This document shows positions 11,701-18,224 of a stretch of 64,000 nucleotides of DNA, piece after piece. The stretch is from Stenotrophomonas sp. UBA2629. GTDB taxonomy: Bacteria > Pseudomonadota > Gammaproteobacteria > Xanthomonadales > Xanthomonadaceae. The translations under genes and the position numbers were made by a program. The stretch's first letter is position 1. Every line of letters begins with the position of its first letter. Location of the stretch: NCBI GenBank assembly GCA_002359895.1, contig DEOB01000008.1:195956-259955 (forward strand), in the 5' to 3' direction. Below the pieces are notes generated by a model. That model did no database searches, was not told the origin of the DNA, and saw only the letters and a program-made list of their open reading frames with translations.

Positions 11701-12091
11701 GTGGTGGCTGACCGGCCGCGTCGCCGGCAAGTGGCAGCGTGACCAGTTCGCCTACAGCGACGGTGGCCGCGTCAACAGCAGCTTCAACGCCGTGCTGTTC
11801 TCCGGCCGCGTGGTGTACGACATCACCGAAAACTGGGACATCGGCGTGCTGGGTTCCACCTTCCGTGGTCAGTTGGGTGCCAACCAATACGCCTACGGTC
11901 TGGAAGTAGGCCGCCTGTTGCGCCAGAACCTGTGGTTGTCGGCCGGCTACAACTGGACCGGCTTCGAGGGTGATAGCGACCTCAACGGTTACGAGTACAC
12001 GCAGCAGGGCGCATTCCTGCGTCTGCGCTTCAAGTTCGATGAAGATCTTTTCCGTCGGGACCCGGTTCGCTACCGCGATCCGGCCCGCTGA
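8711..12091 (+). CDS. Outer-membrane beta-barrel protein with invasin-like N-terminal domain
   Basis: A 1126-residue protein with a Sec signal peptide (cleavage probably after AMAQ, residue 29). Residues ~75-190 look like a Big_1/invasin-type Ig domain (DRDGVPADGQTPVHITLRL pattern). From ~220 to the end the sequence alternates polar and aromatic residues as in a large outer-membrane barrel, with a YPVYGDSS motif near 290 and a Gly-rich loop near residue 670-690. No TonB box or plug was recognised. The start is supported by a strong AGGAGG at 8698-8703, seven bases upstream. It sits between the giant repeat protein (4-base overlap) and the OmpA-like gene, so it may export, anchor or display the repeat protein. 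That role is inference; family assignment beyond barrel plus Ig domain is unsure. Confidence 0.75.
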   Translation: MNRASLRTMPRMSLLACALATASLPAMAQNVGTSTRFTPVLGDASTLYPRSLVTTDTPPEVVAARSGEADYSLNVGVDRISVEVDRDGVPADGQTPVHITLRLLGADGKPLVGKSYVTIENSGGRIRLPGSRTDEFGPGAADTDKVMPGVQVEVENGLAEFDLIAPHDPQDVLLRITSGNQTAEGTIGFLPEMRELLATGLIEGIVNFRNKSNAGLVSPVQHHDAFDRDIRRWEKQFNNGKANASARTAFFVKGQIKGEYLLTAAYDSDKDVRGRLLRDIQPEEFYPVYGDSSLRGFDARSAERLYVRVDNKRSYLLYGDFQTGDTLATTSGIGGSGPIPQRILSTYNRTATGLGWHFESERVRTNVFAIEDSLRQIIEEFRSQGSGPYALRNNAVLEGSERVEMIVRDRNQPTRIVSVKPLARLVDYSFEPFSGRILLNQFLPSFDSDLNPVSLRITYELDQQTEKFWVVGADGQFKLTDKLEVGASAVEDRNPYAEFKMGSVNAGYRFGANTMLVAEFARTRSEVNTNSLNQVTSQGLKDVSGEVEGDAWRVEFAHDGAKFDARLFAARTDPEFNNAASPLYGGRGEYSARMAYAVGPRLELYVEGLRSEDRNPDGGKRDAGGAGVRIGATERLTVDFGLRSIRETIGVTSPWSSGAPFGQTGGLTGGFATGGGGGALGYGQQALDPATGLMVINGSSSGSPITSDLPIGTKLESDSARIGLGYRFNDKFSGGAEYEQSVSGEDRNRVAAGVDYQVFERSRVYGRYERQTGLTSAYGITTTDREADALVFGIDSSYIRDTQAFSEYRMRDSVSGRDVQAASGIRNNWDIAQGLRLSSSIERVNVVAGDTGDSTGLALALDYSANPLWRGAIRGEHRISEDVPGTTANEAFNTTLLQFMLARKLSRDWTLLGRNYLLATNYEDRGDVLQDRFQLGLAYRDTDRNRINALMRYEYKLERDESGLTLLDGDVVSGTSQDVRTRAHIVSAHADWHPSRPWWLTGRVAGKWQRDQFAYSDGGRVNSSFNAVLFSGRVVYDITENWDIGVLGSTFRGQLGANQYAYGLEVGRLLRQNLWLSAGYNWTGFEGDSDLNGYEYTQQGAFLRLRFKFDEDLFRRDPVRYRDPAR

Positions 12092-12101
12092 GGACGACAC
12101 C

Positions 12102-13112
12102 ATGACCCTTTCGTATCTGAAAACCCGCTCGTTCCGCACGCTGCTGGCCACTGCCGTCCTGACGGTGGTTGCCGCCGGCGCCAGCGCACAGCAGACCCAG
12201 CTCAACCCGCAGGCCAAGCGCATCAGCGATGAAGCCATCCATGCCGACCTGGAGTCCTACGAGGCTACCCAGGGCCGCATCCAGGCGCTCAACGACGGTG
12301 GCCGGCCCATCCGCGACTACCACCTGTCCAAAGCACAGTGCTGGCTGGACGTGTCCTTCCACGAATACACCCGCAACGACCGCAGCGCCTTCCCGCAGGA
12401 AGCACTGACGGAGTCGGAGAAGCTGATCGTGGACATGGAGAACGGCGTCTCGCCGATCCCCACCGACACCCCGCTGGTGAACGATGCCAAGTTCCTGCGT
12501 GGTGACCTGTGGGAGCGCCTGAAGGTCATCCACGGCACTCCGGGTTTTGCCTGCGCCTCGCAGAAAGTGGCCTGCGGTGAAGTCGAGCTGGTGCACGCCG
12601 GCAACGAGTTCAACCAGCAGCAGTGGCGCCATTCCAAGCCGTACATCCAGATCGCCGAAGACCTGGTCAACGAGGCCGAAGAAGCGGCGCGCCTGTGCGG
12701 CGTCGGCCCGGCCGCCCCGGTGGCGATCGGCCCGCTGATCGCCAACGTGTTGTTCGAGTTCGACCGCAACGGCCGCAAGGACATCCGCGCCTACTCGCTG
12801 GAAAGCGTGGACCGCGCCTTGGCGACCATCGCCAACGAAAAGCGTGAGCTGGCCGGTGTCGCCCTGGTGGGCCACGCCGACCGCATGCAGGGCAAGGGCT
12901 TTGATTACAACCAGGCCCTGTCCGAGCGCCGTGCCGAGACGGTCCGCGAAGTGCTGATCAGCAAGGGCGTACCTGCCGACAAGATCCGCTTCGAGTACCG
13001 CGGCGACACCATGCAGGTACAGCAGTGCGAAGGCGTCAAACCACGCGCCGCACTGCTGGAATGCCTGCTGCCCAACCGCCGCGTGGAAGTACGCTTCGAG
13101 CTGGCGCAGTAA
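12102..13112 (+). CDS. OmpA-family peptidoglycan-associated outer-membrane protein
   Basis: A 336-residue protein with a signal peptide (cut near ASAQ, residue ~30), a mostly helical middle region (~30-210) and a C-terminal OmpA-like domain from ~215. Typical motifs are VLFEFDRNGR, a GHAD turn, LSERRAETV and NRRVEVRF, which in OmpA proteins bind peptidoglycan non-covalently. There is no N-terminal eight-strand OmpA barrel. Cys pairs in the middle region may form disulfides. The chosen ATG has GAGG at 12090-12093 overlapping the previous stop. It is the last gene of the three-gene surface operon and is followed by a strong intrinsic terminator. Likely role: tether the outer-membrane complex to the cell wall (inference). 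Confidence 0.85.
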   Translation: MTLSYLKTRSFRTLLATAVLTVVAAGASAQQTQLNPQAKRISDEAIHADLESYEATQGRIQALNDGGRPIRDYHLSKAQCWLDVSFHEYTRNDRSAFPQEALTESEKLIVDMENGVSPIPTDTPLVNDAKFLRGDLWERLKVIHGTPGFACASQKVACGEVELVHAGNEFNQQQWRHSKPYIQIAEDLVNEAEEAARLCGVGPAAPVAIGPLIANVLFEFDRNGRKDIRAYSLESVDRALATIANEKRELAGVALVGHADRMQGKGFDYNQALSERRAETVREVLISKGVPADKIRFEYRGDTMQVQQCEGVKPRAALLECLLPNRRVEVRFELAQ

Positions 13113-13153
13113 GTTTCCGGAATACGCGACGCGTAGTACGTAACTGCAGCATC

Positions 13154-13190
13154 CAGAACGCCCCGGCAATGCCGGGGCGTTCTGCTTTTT
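13154..13190 (+). terminator. Intrinsic terminator of the surface-protein operon
   Basis: A perfect 14-bp stem (13154-13167 with 13171-13184) and three-base loop is followed by a short T-run (CTTTTT). It lies 41 bases after the OmpA-like stop. Confidence 0.9.
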
Positions 13191-13260
13191 GGTGTGCGGG
13201 CAGGGTGAGGTGAGTAATGGGTAGCGAGAATAGCGAAGGGCAGGCGTGCTGCAGCTTTTG

Positions 13261-13535
13261 GCTCTGCTTTGTTCTGCTTTACTCTGCTTTGCTTTGCTTT
13301 GCTTTGCTCTGCTTTGCTCTGCTTTGCTCTGCTTTGCTCTGCTTTGCTTTGCTCTGCTTTGCTTTGCTCTGCTTTGTTTTGCTTTGCTCTGCTTTGTTTT
13401 GTTTTGCTTTGCTTTGCTCGGCTTTGCTCGGCTTTGCTCGGATTTGCTCGGATTTGCTCGGATTTGCTCGGATTTGCTCGGATTTGCTCGGATTTGCTCG
13501 GATTTGCTCGGATTTGCTCGGCTCGGCTCGGCTCG
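13261..13535 (+). repeat. Pentanucleotide satellite array (GCTTT/GCTCT/GCTCG/GATTT)
   Basis: About 55 tandem 5-base units, 275 bp in all. The first half alternates GCTTT and GCTCT irregularly, then GCTTTGCTCG occurs three times (13411-13440), then GATTTGCTCG occurs eight times exactly (13441-13520), ending in GCTCG units. Because the period is not a multiple of three and no unit makes a stop, several frames stay open and produce spurious Leu/Cys/Ala/Phe-rich (plus) or Ser/Lys/Gln-rich (minus) ORFs. These lack start and codon signals of real genes. The array lies between a terminator and the hybrid kinase. Confidence 0.95.
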
Positions 13536-13544
13536 GCTTAAATC

Positions 13545-13663
13545 CCTTCTCCCGCCCGCGGGAGAAGGTGCCCCGAAGGGGCGGATGAGGGCAGCTCCTG
13601 CTCTGCCTGCATCAAAAGCAACCCTCACCCCAACCGCTCTCCCGCAGACGGGAGAGGGGTTGG
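13545..13663. repeat. REP-like doublet (BIME-type), copy 1
   Basis: Two different palindromic units face each other. Unit A (13545-13591) has CCTTCTCCCG/CGGGAGAAGG arms and a CCCCGAAGGGGCGGATGAGGG tail region. Unit B (13622-13663) is the CCCTCACCCCAACC plus CTCTCCCG/CGGGAGAGGGG type. The same two units in the reverse order and orientation occur at 34653-34777. Confidence 0.8.
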
Positions 13664-13753
13664 ATTGCTGCGCGGTTTTGGGTGGCCCTTGCAAGCCACA
13701 GCGCCCCTCCTGTGCGCGGGCTGGGGGCCCAAGACAGGCCCGCCCTCAACGGA

Positions 13754-16700
13754 ATGGCTACACTGGGCCGCTCCGCTCGACGGGATGTGCTCTTGGTCTC
13801 CAGCTGGATACTGCTCCTGGTGTCACTCGGCTATGCCGCGCTGCTGTTCGGCGTGGCCTGGTGGGGTGACCGTCGCCCGCTGTATCCGGACCGCCCTTGG
13901 CTGCGGCCGGTGGTCTACAGCCTGGCGCTGGCGGTGTACTGCTCCTCGTGGACCTTCTATGGCGGCGTCGGCACTGCCGTGCGCTACGGCATCGGCTACC
14001 TGCCCATCTATCTGGGCCCGCTGCTGATGCTGGCCTTCGGCTGGCGCATCATCGAGCGGCTGGCGCTGATCGCGCGCACCGAAAACGTCGTTTCCATCGC
14101 CGATTTCATCTCCTCGCGCTTCGGCCGCTCGCGGCGTTTGGCGGCGCTGGTGGCGTTGATCGCGCTGATCGGCGTGGTGCCGTACCTGGCGCTGCAGTAC
14201 AAAGCCGTGGCGATGAGCCTGCAGGTGCTCAGCGGCGATGCCGGCGGTAAGGGGGTGCTGACCGACCCGGCCTTGTACGTGGCCTTGTTGATGGCCTTGT
14301 TCGCCATCCTGTTTGGCACCCGCCAGGTGGATGCCACCGAGCACCACCACGGCATGATGCTGGCCATCGCGCTGGAGTCGATGATCAAGCTGATCGCCAT
14401 GGTCGCGGTGGGCATGTTTGCCTACCTGCTGATTTCCGACCGTGGCGAATCGGTGGTGCAGTCCGCACGCACGCTGTTTGAAGGCATGCCGCCGGTGGGG
14501 TTTGTCTCGCAGACGCTGCTCAGTTTTCTGGCGTTGATCTGCCTGCCACGGCAGTTCCATGTGGCTGTGGTGGAATGCGGCAATGCTGGCGACGTGCGCC
14601 GCGCGCGCTGGATGTTCGGCGGCTACCTGGTGGTGATCTCGCTGATGATCATCCCCATCGCCACTGCCGGCGCCACCTTGTTCGGTACCGGCCTGGCCTC
14701 GGAGGACACCTTGGTGCTGGCGCTGCCCATGTCCGAAGGCAGCATGATCCTGGCACTGGCCGCGTATGTGGGCGGCTTTTCGGCGGCCACCGGCATGGTC
14801 ATCGTGTCGTCCATCGCCTTGGCCACCATGATCAGCAACGATTTGGTGATGCCGGTGCTGCTGCGTCGTAGCGGCGACCACAGCGAAGCGGCCAGCGTCG
14901 CCTCGCGTGTGTTGTGGATCCGTCGCCTGGCGATCCTGTTGTTGGCGCTGGTGGCCTACGGCTACTACCGCGGCAGCAACAACGACACCATGCTCGCCAC
15001 CTACGGGCTGATGGCGTTCGCGGCAGTGGCACAGTTTGCGCCCGGCCTGATCGGCGGCCTGTACTGGCGCGGCGCCAGCCGTCGCGGTGTGGAAACCGGC
15101 ATGCTGGTCGGCTTCGGCGTGTGGGTTTACACCTTGTTGGTACCGGCGCTCAGCCATGGCGGGTGGTTGAATGCCTCGCTGCTGCAGCACGGCCCGTTCG
15201 GTATTGAATGGCTGCGCCCGCAGCAGTTGTTCGGCCTTGCCGGTTGGGACGCACTCACCCACGGCACGTTCTGGTCGCTGCTGCTCAATACCGGCACCAT
15301 GCTGCTGGTGTCCATGCGTTGGCGGCCCGATGTCGCCGAGCGTCTGCGTGCCGCGCCGTTTCTCGACCCCTACGCCAAGCGTCCGGTAGTGGCCGGTGAC
15401 TGGCCGGCGCACGTCAAAGTGCGTGACCTGTTGGCGCTGGCCACGCGGGTGATCGGTGACAACCGTGCGCGGCGTTCTTTCATCGAACAGGCGCAGCTGC
15501 TGCAGCGTGATTTCCTTCCATCGGCCGCTGCCGATCGCGTGTGGGTGCAGTTCACCGAGCGCCTGTTGGCCGCGTCCATCGGTGCGGCCTCGGCGCGACT
15601 GTTGCTGACCAGTCTGCTGCGCGGCTCGGGCATGGATCTGGGCGAAGTGGTGGCGGTGCTGGACGAAGCCGGCCAGGAGTTGCGCTTCAATCGTGAGATT
15701 CTTTCCACCACGCTGGAAAACATCAGCGCCGGCGTCAGCGTGGTCGATCCGGAAATGCGTTTGACCGCGTGGAACCGCCGCTACCAGCAGATGTTCGGCT
15801 ACCCCGACGGCATGCTTTACGTCGGCCGCCCGGTGGCCGATCTCATCCGTTACAACGCTGAGCGCGGTGAGCTTGGTTCCGGCGACACCGAGGTGCAGAT
15901 CAACCGCCGCATCGGCTATATGCGTGCCGGTTCGCCGCATGTGTTCGAGCGTACCGGTGCCGATGGCAAGGTGATCGAGCTGCGTGGGCAGGCGCTGCCC
16001 GGCGGCGGCTACGTCACCAGCTACAACGACATCACCGATTTCAAACAGGCCGAGCAGGCACTGCTGGAGGCCAATGAAACCCTGGAGCAGCGGGTGACCG
16101 AGCGCTCGCAGGCCGCCGAGGCCGCGCAGCAATCCAAGACGCGCTTCCTCGCGGCCATCAGCCACGACGTGCTGCAGCCACTCAACGCTGCGCGGTTGTT
16201 TGCTTCAGCACTGCGCGACAGCCTGCCCGAGACCGACGAACAACGGCACCTGGCCGAACGTGTCGATGCCTCGCTGCGCGCAGCCGAGGAACTGCTTGAT
16301 GGTCTGCTCGACGTGTCGCGTCTGGACGCAGGCGGTCTACGCCCGACCATCACCGAGTTCGACGCCAGCGTGCTGGTGCGTGAAATGGCCGCGCAGTACA
16401 CGCCGATTGCAGCCGGGCGCGGCCTGCGCCTGCATGTGTTCGCGCGGCCGGCATGGGTGCGCAGTGACCGCCGCTTGTTGCGTCGCGTGCTGCAGAACTT
16501 CATGGCCAATGCGCTGCGATACACCCGCAGCGGCCGCATCGTGTTGGGGCTGCGCGTGCGTGGCGAGCAGGTGGAGTTGCAGGTGTGGGATACCGGGCCG
16601 GGCATTCCCGAGCACCACATGCAACAGATATTCAAAGAGTTCCATCGCTACCAACAGCCGTTCGACTGGGGCGAGCAGGGGCTGGGGCTGGGGCTTTCCA

Positions 16701-17245
16701 TCTGCCAACGCATTTCGCGCCTGCTGGAGCACGGCTTGAATGCGCGCAGCCAGATCGGCCACGGCAGCATGTTCTCCATCACCCTGCCGCGCGTTGTTGC
16801 GCCCAGCCTGCCGCAGGCAGCGGCCAAGCCGGTTTCCGCGTTTGCAGGGGATGATTCGTTGGCCGGCATGCGCGTGCTGTGCGTGGACAACGATCAGGAA
16901 ATCCTCGACGGCATGCGCGCCTTGCTCGGCCGTTGGAAGGTGGACGTCATCGCCGCCAGCACCGTGGACATGGCACTGGAAAAGCTCGCCGAGCAACCGG
17001 ACGTGATGCTGGTGGATTACCACCTGCATGACCGTTTGGATGGCCTGGATACGCTGGTGGCGCTACGCGAAGCCGCCGGGCGGCCCTTGCCGGGTGCCTT
17101 GCTCACCGCCGACGGCCGCGACGAACTCAAACGCATGGCGCGCGAACGCGGCTACCGCGTGCTGACCAAGCCGGTGAAGCCGGCCTCATTGCGCGCGTTT
17201 CTCACCGCATTGAACGACCCGCGTCGCAGGCAGAGCACCCCGTAG
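13754..17245 (+). CDS. Hybrid sensor histidine kinase with N-terminal sodium/solute symporter domain (CrbS-like)
   Basis: A membrane signalling protein of about 1163 residues. Residues ~10-500 carry around a dozen hydrophobic segments of the SSS (SLC5) transporter family. A PAS-type domain lies near 640-750 (LENISAGVSVVDPEMRLTAWNRRY), then a HisKA domain with the phospho-His in AAISHDVLQPLNAARL (~803), an HATPase with DTGPGIP and GLGLGLSIC boxes, and a C-terminal receiver with the acceptor Asp in VMLVDYHL. This architecture matches CrbS-type kinases, which with CrbR control acetyl-CoA synthetase in Vibrio and Pseudomonas; the LuxR regulator and acs lie 3.7 kb downstream. Start is uncertain: ATG 13754 was chosen, but GTG 13787, just before the first membrane segment, is equally possible. 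It lies directly after the satellite and REP repeats. Confidence 0.85.
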   Translation: MATLGRSARRDVLLVSSWILLLVSLGYAALLFGVAWWGDRRPLYPDRPWLRPVVYSLALAVYCSSWTFYGGVGTAVRYGIGYLPIYLGPLLMLAFGWRIIERLALIARTENVVSIADFISSRFGRSRRLAALVALIALIGVVPYLALQYKAVAMSLQVLSGDAGGKGVLTDPALYVALLMALFAILFGTRQVDATEHHHGMMLAIALESMIKLIAMVAVGMFAYLLISDRGESVVQSARTLFEGMPPVGFVSQTLLSFLALICLPRQFHVAVVECGNAGDVRRARWMFGGYLVVISLMIIPIATAGATLFGTGLASEDTLVLALPMSEGSMILALAAYVGGFSAATGMVIVSSIALATMISNDLVMPVLLRRSGDHSEAASVASRVLWIRRLAILLLALVAYGYYRGSNNDTMLATYGLMAFAAVAQFAPGLIGGLYWRGASRRGVETGMLVGFGVWVYTLLVPALSHGGWLNASLLQHGPFGIEWLRPQQLFGLAGWDALTHGTFWSLLLNTGTMLLVSMRWRPDVAERLRAAPFLDPYAKRPVVAGDWPAHVKVRDLLALATRVIGDNRARRSFIEQAQLLQRDFLPSAAADRVWVQFTERLLAASIGAASARLLLTSLLRGSGMDLGEVVAVLDEAGQELRFNREILSTTLENISAGVSVVDPEMRLTAWNRRYQQMFGYPDGMLYVGRPVADLIRYNAERGELGSGDTEVQINRRIGYMRAGSPHVFERTGADGKVIELRGQALPGGGYVTSYNDITDFKQAEQALLEANETLEQRVTERSQAAEAAQQSKTRFLAAISHDVLQPLNAARLFASALRDSLPETDEQRHLAERVDASLRAAEELLDGLLDVSRLDAGGLRPTITEFDASVLVREMAAQYTPIAAGRGLRLHVFARPAWVRSDRRLLRRVLQNFMANALRYTRSGRIVLGLRVRGEQVELQVWDTGPGIPEHHMQQIFKEFHRYQQPFDWGEQGLGLGLSICQRISRLLEHGLNARSQIGHGSMFSITLPRVVAPSLPQAAAKPVSAFAGDDSLAGMRVLCVDNDQEILDGMRALLGRWKVDVIAASTVDMALEKLAEQPDVMLVDYHLHDRLDGLDTLVALREAAGRPLPGALLTADGRDELKRMARERGYRVLTKPVKPASLRAFLTALNDPRRRQSTP

Positions 17246-17297
17246 GTCCCTGTTGGCTGCAGTGTGAAGTGGGCTGCCACCAATAGCGGAAAATCCT

Positions 17298-17873
17298 TCA
17301 GCCGGCCGCGCTCAGGTGTTCGTAAAGAATGGTGCAGCCGATGATCATCAGGATAACACCGCCGACGATTTCCGCACGCTTGCCGACCAGTTTGCCCAGC
17401 ACGCGGCCCAGCATGATGCCCAGTGTCACCATGACCAGCGTGCACAGGCCGATCACCAGTGCCACCACGCCGATATGCACATCCAGAAAGGCCAGGCCGA
17501 CGCCGATCGCCATCGCGTCGATGCTGGTGGCAAAGCCGGTGGCAGCCAGCGCCCAGAAACCATGACGCGGCTTTTCGGCTTCGTCGGCGTCTTCTTCGTC
17601 CGGCTCGAGGCCGGCAATGATCATGTGCAGGCCCAATGCACCGAGCAGCACGAAGGCAATCCAGTGATCGAAGGCTTCAACATACTGTGAGGCAGCACGG
17701 CCCAACAGCCAGCCGATGATCGGGGTGATGGCTTCGATCACGCCGAAGATCAGGCCGGCGCGCAGCGCATCGGTAAAACGGGGTTTGCGCATTGCCGCAC
17801 CCTTGCCGACCGCAGCGGCGAAAGCGTCGGTGGACATGGCAAAGCCGATAAGCAGAATCGAGAGTGGGGACAT
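17298..17873 (-). CDS. mntP: MntP-family manganese efflux pump
   Basis: A 191-residue inner-membrane protein with six predicted helices. It carries the family's paired acidic motifs (GFAMSTDAFAAAVGKG near the N-terminus and GFATSIDAMAIGVGLAF in the second half) and an acidic cytosolic loop (EPDEEDADEAE). MntP exports Mn2+ to prevent toxicity. The start at MSPLSILL gives the usual family length (~190). The frame stays open 180 bases further upstream, but that stretch is the riboswitch leader. The gene is monocistronic and convergent with the hybrid kinase, 52 bases apart. Expression is probably controlled by the Mn-sensing leader described next. Confidence 0.92.
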   Translation of the reverse strand: MSPLSILLIGFAMSTDAFAAAVGKGAAMRKPRFTDALRAGLIFGVIEAITPIIGWLLGRAASQYVEAFDHWIAFVLLGALGLHMIIAGLEPDEEDADEAEKPRHGFWALAATGFATSIDAMAIGVGLAFLDVHIGVVALVIGLCTLVMVTLGIMLGRVLGKLVGKRAEIVGGVILMIIGCTILYEHLSAAG

Positions 17874-17939
17874 CTGGAGCACCGGGTCGGGCGGACACAA
17901 GCGACACACGGCGCGCCCAACCTGAAGTTGCGCACGCGT

Positions 17940-18048
17940 GCCGCTGGTCTCGCCAACCGGGTCTGGCTGCCCACACCATGGCGCAATGGCCAAGTATGTT
18001 GATGTGGGCGCTTCCAATGCTGGAAGCAGGCTACTCCCCAAGGGAACG
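17940..18048 (-). promoter_or_regulatory. yybP-ykoY manganese riboswitch upstream of mntP
   Basis: Read on the minus strand, the leader contains the class hallmark TTGGGGAGTAGCC, then CATCAACATACT, GGCAGCCAGACCCG and GGCGAGACC, in the order found in the E. coli mntP leader. It ends about 65 bases before the mntP start. The class binds Mn2+ and raises expression of the downstream exporter. Confidence 0.88.
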
Positions 18049-18051
18049 CGC

Positions 18052-18085
18052 ATTCTAACACGGGGCTGTGGAAGGGCCAGCGGCC
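18052..18085 (-). promoter_or_regulatory. Candidate mntP promoter
   Basis: On the minus strand a TAGAAT -10-like hexamer (18052-18057) sits a few bases before the riboswitch. The -35 match, TGGCCC 17 bases upstream, is poor. Confidence 0.4.
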
Positions 18086-18224
18086 TGTAACATGGCGGTC
18101 ACAACGGGCTGGCCAGATAGGCCCCGCGACCGCAGGCAGCACTGCTGCGCGGTACCTCCAGGCAGCATTAAAGCGCGATCCACCATGGCCGATAAGGGGG
18201 CGTCCCTACGTCTGGAGTCATGGC

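Noticed and set aside
12030..13694. Long minus-strand reading frame (554 codons) with Lys/Ser/Gln/Ala-rich section
   Set aside because: It is the shadow of the OmpA-like gene plus the pentanucleotide array, whose 5-base period keeps frames open. No start signal or family motif.
13217..13869. Three overlapping plus-strand frames rich in Leu, Cys, Ala and Phe
   Set aside because: All derive from the same satellite array read in three phases; not a membrane or Cys-rich peptide gene.
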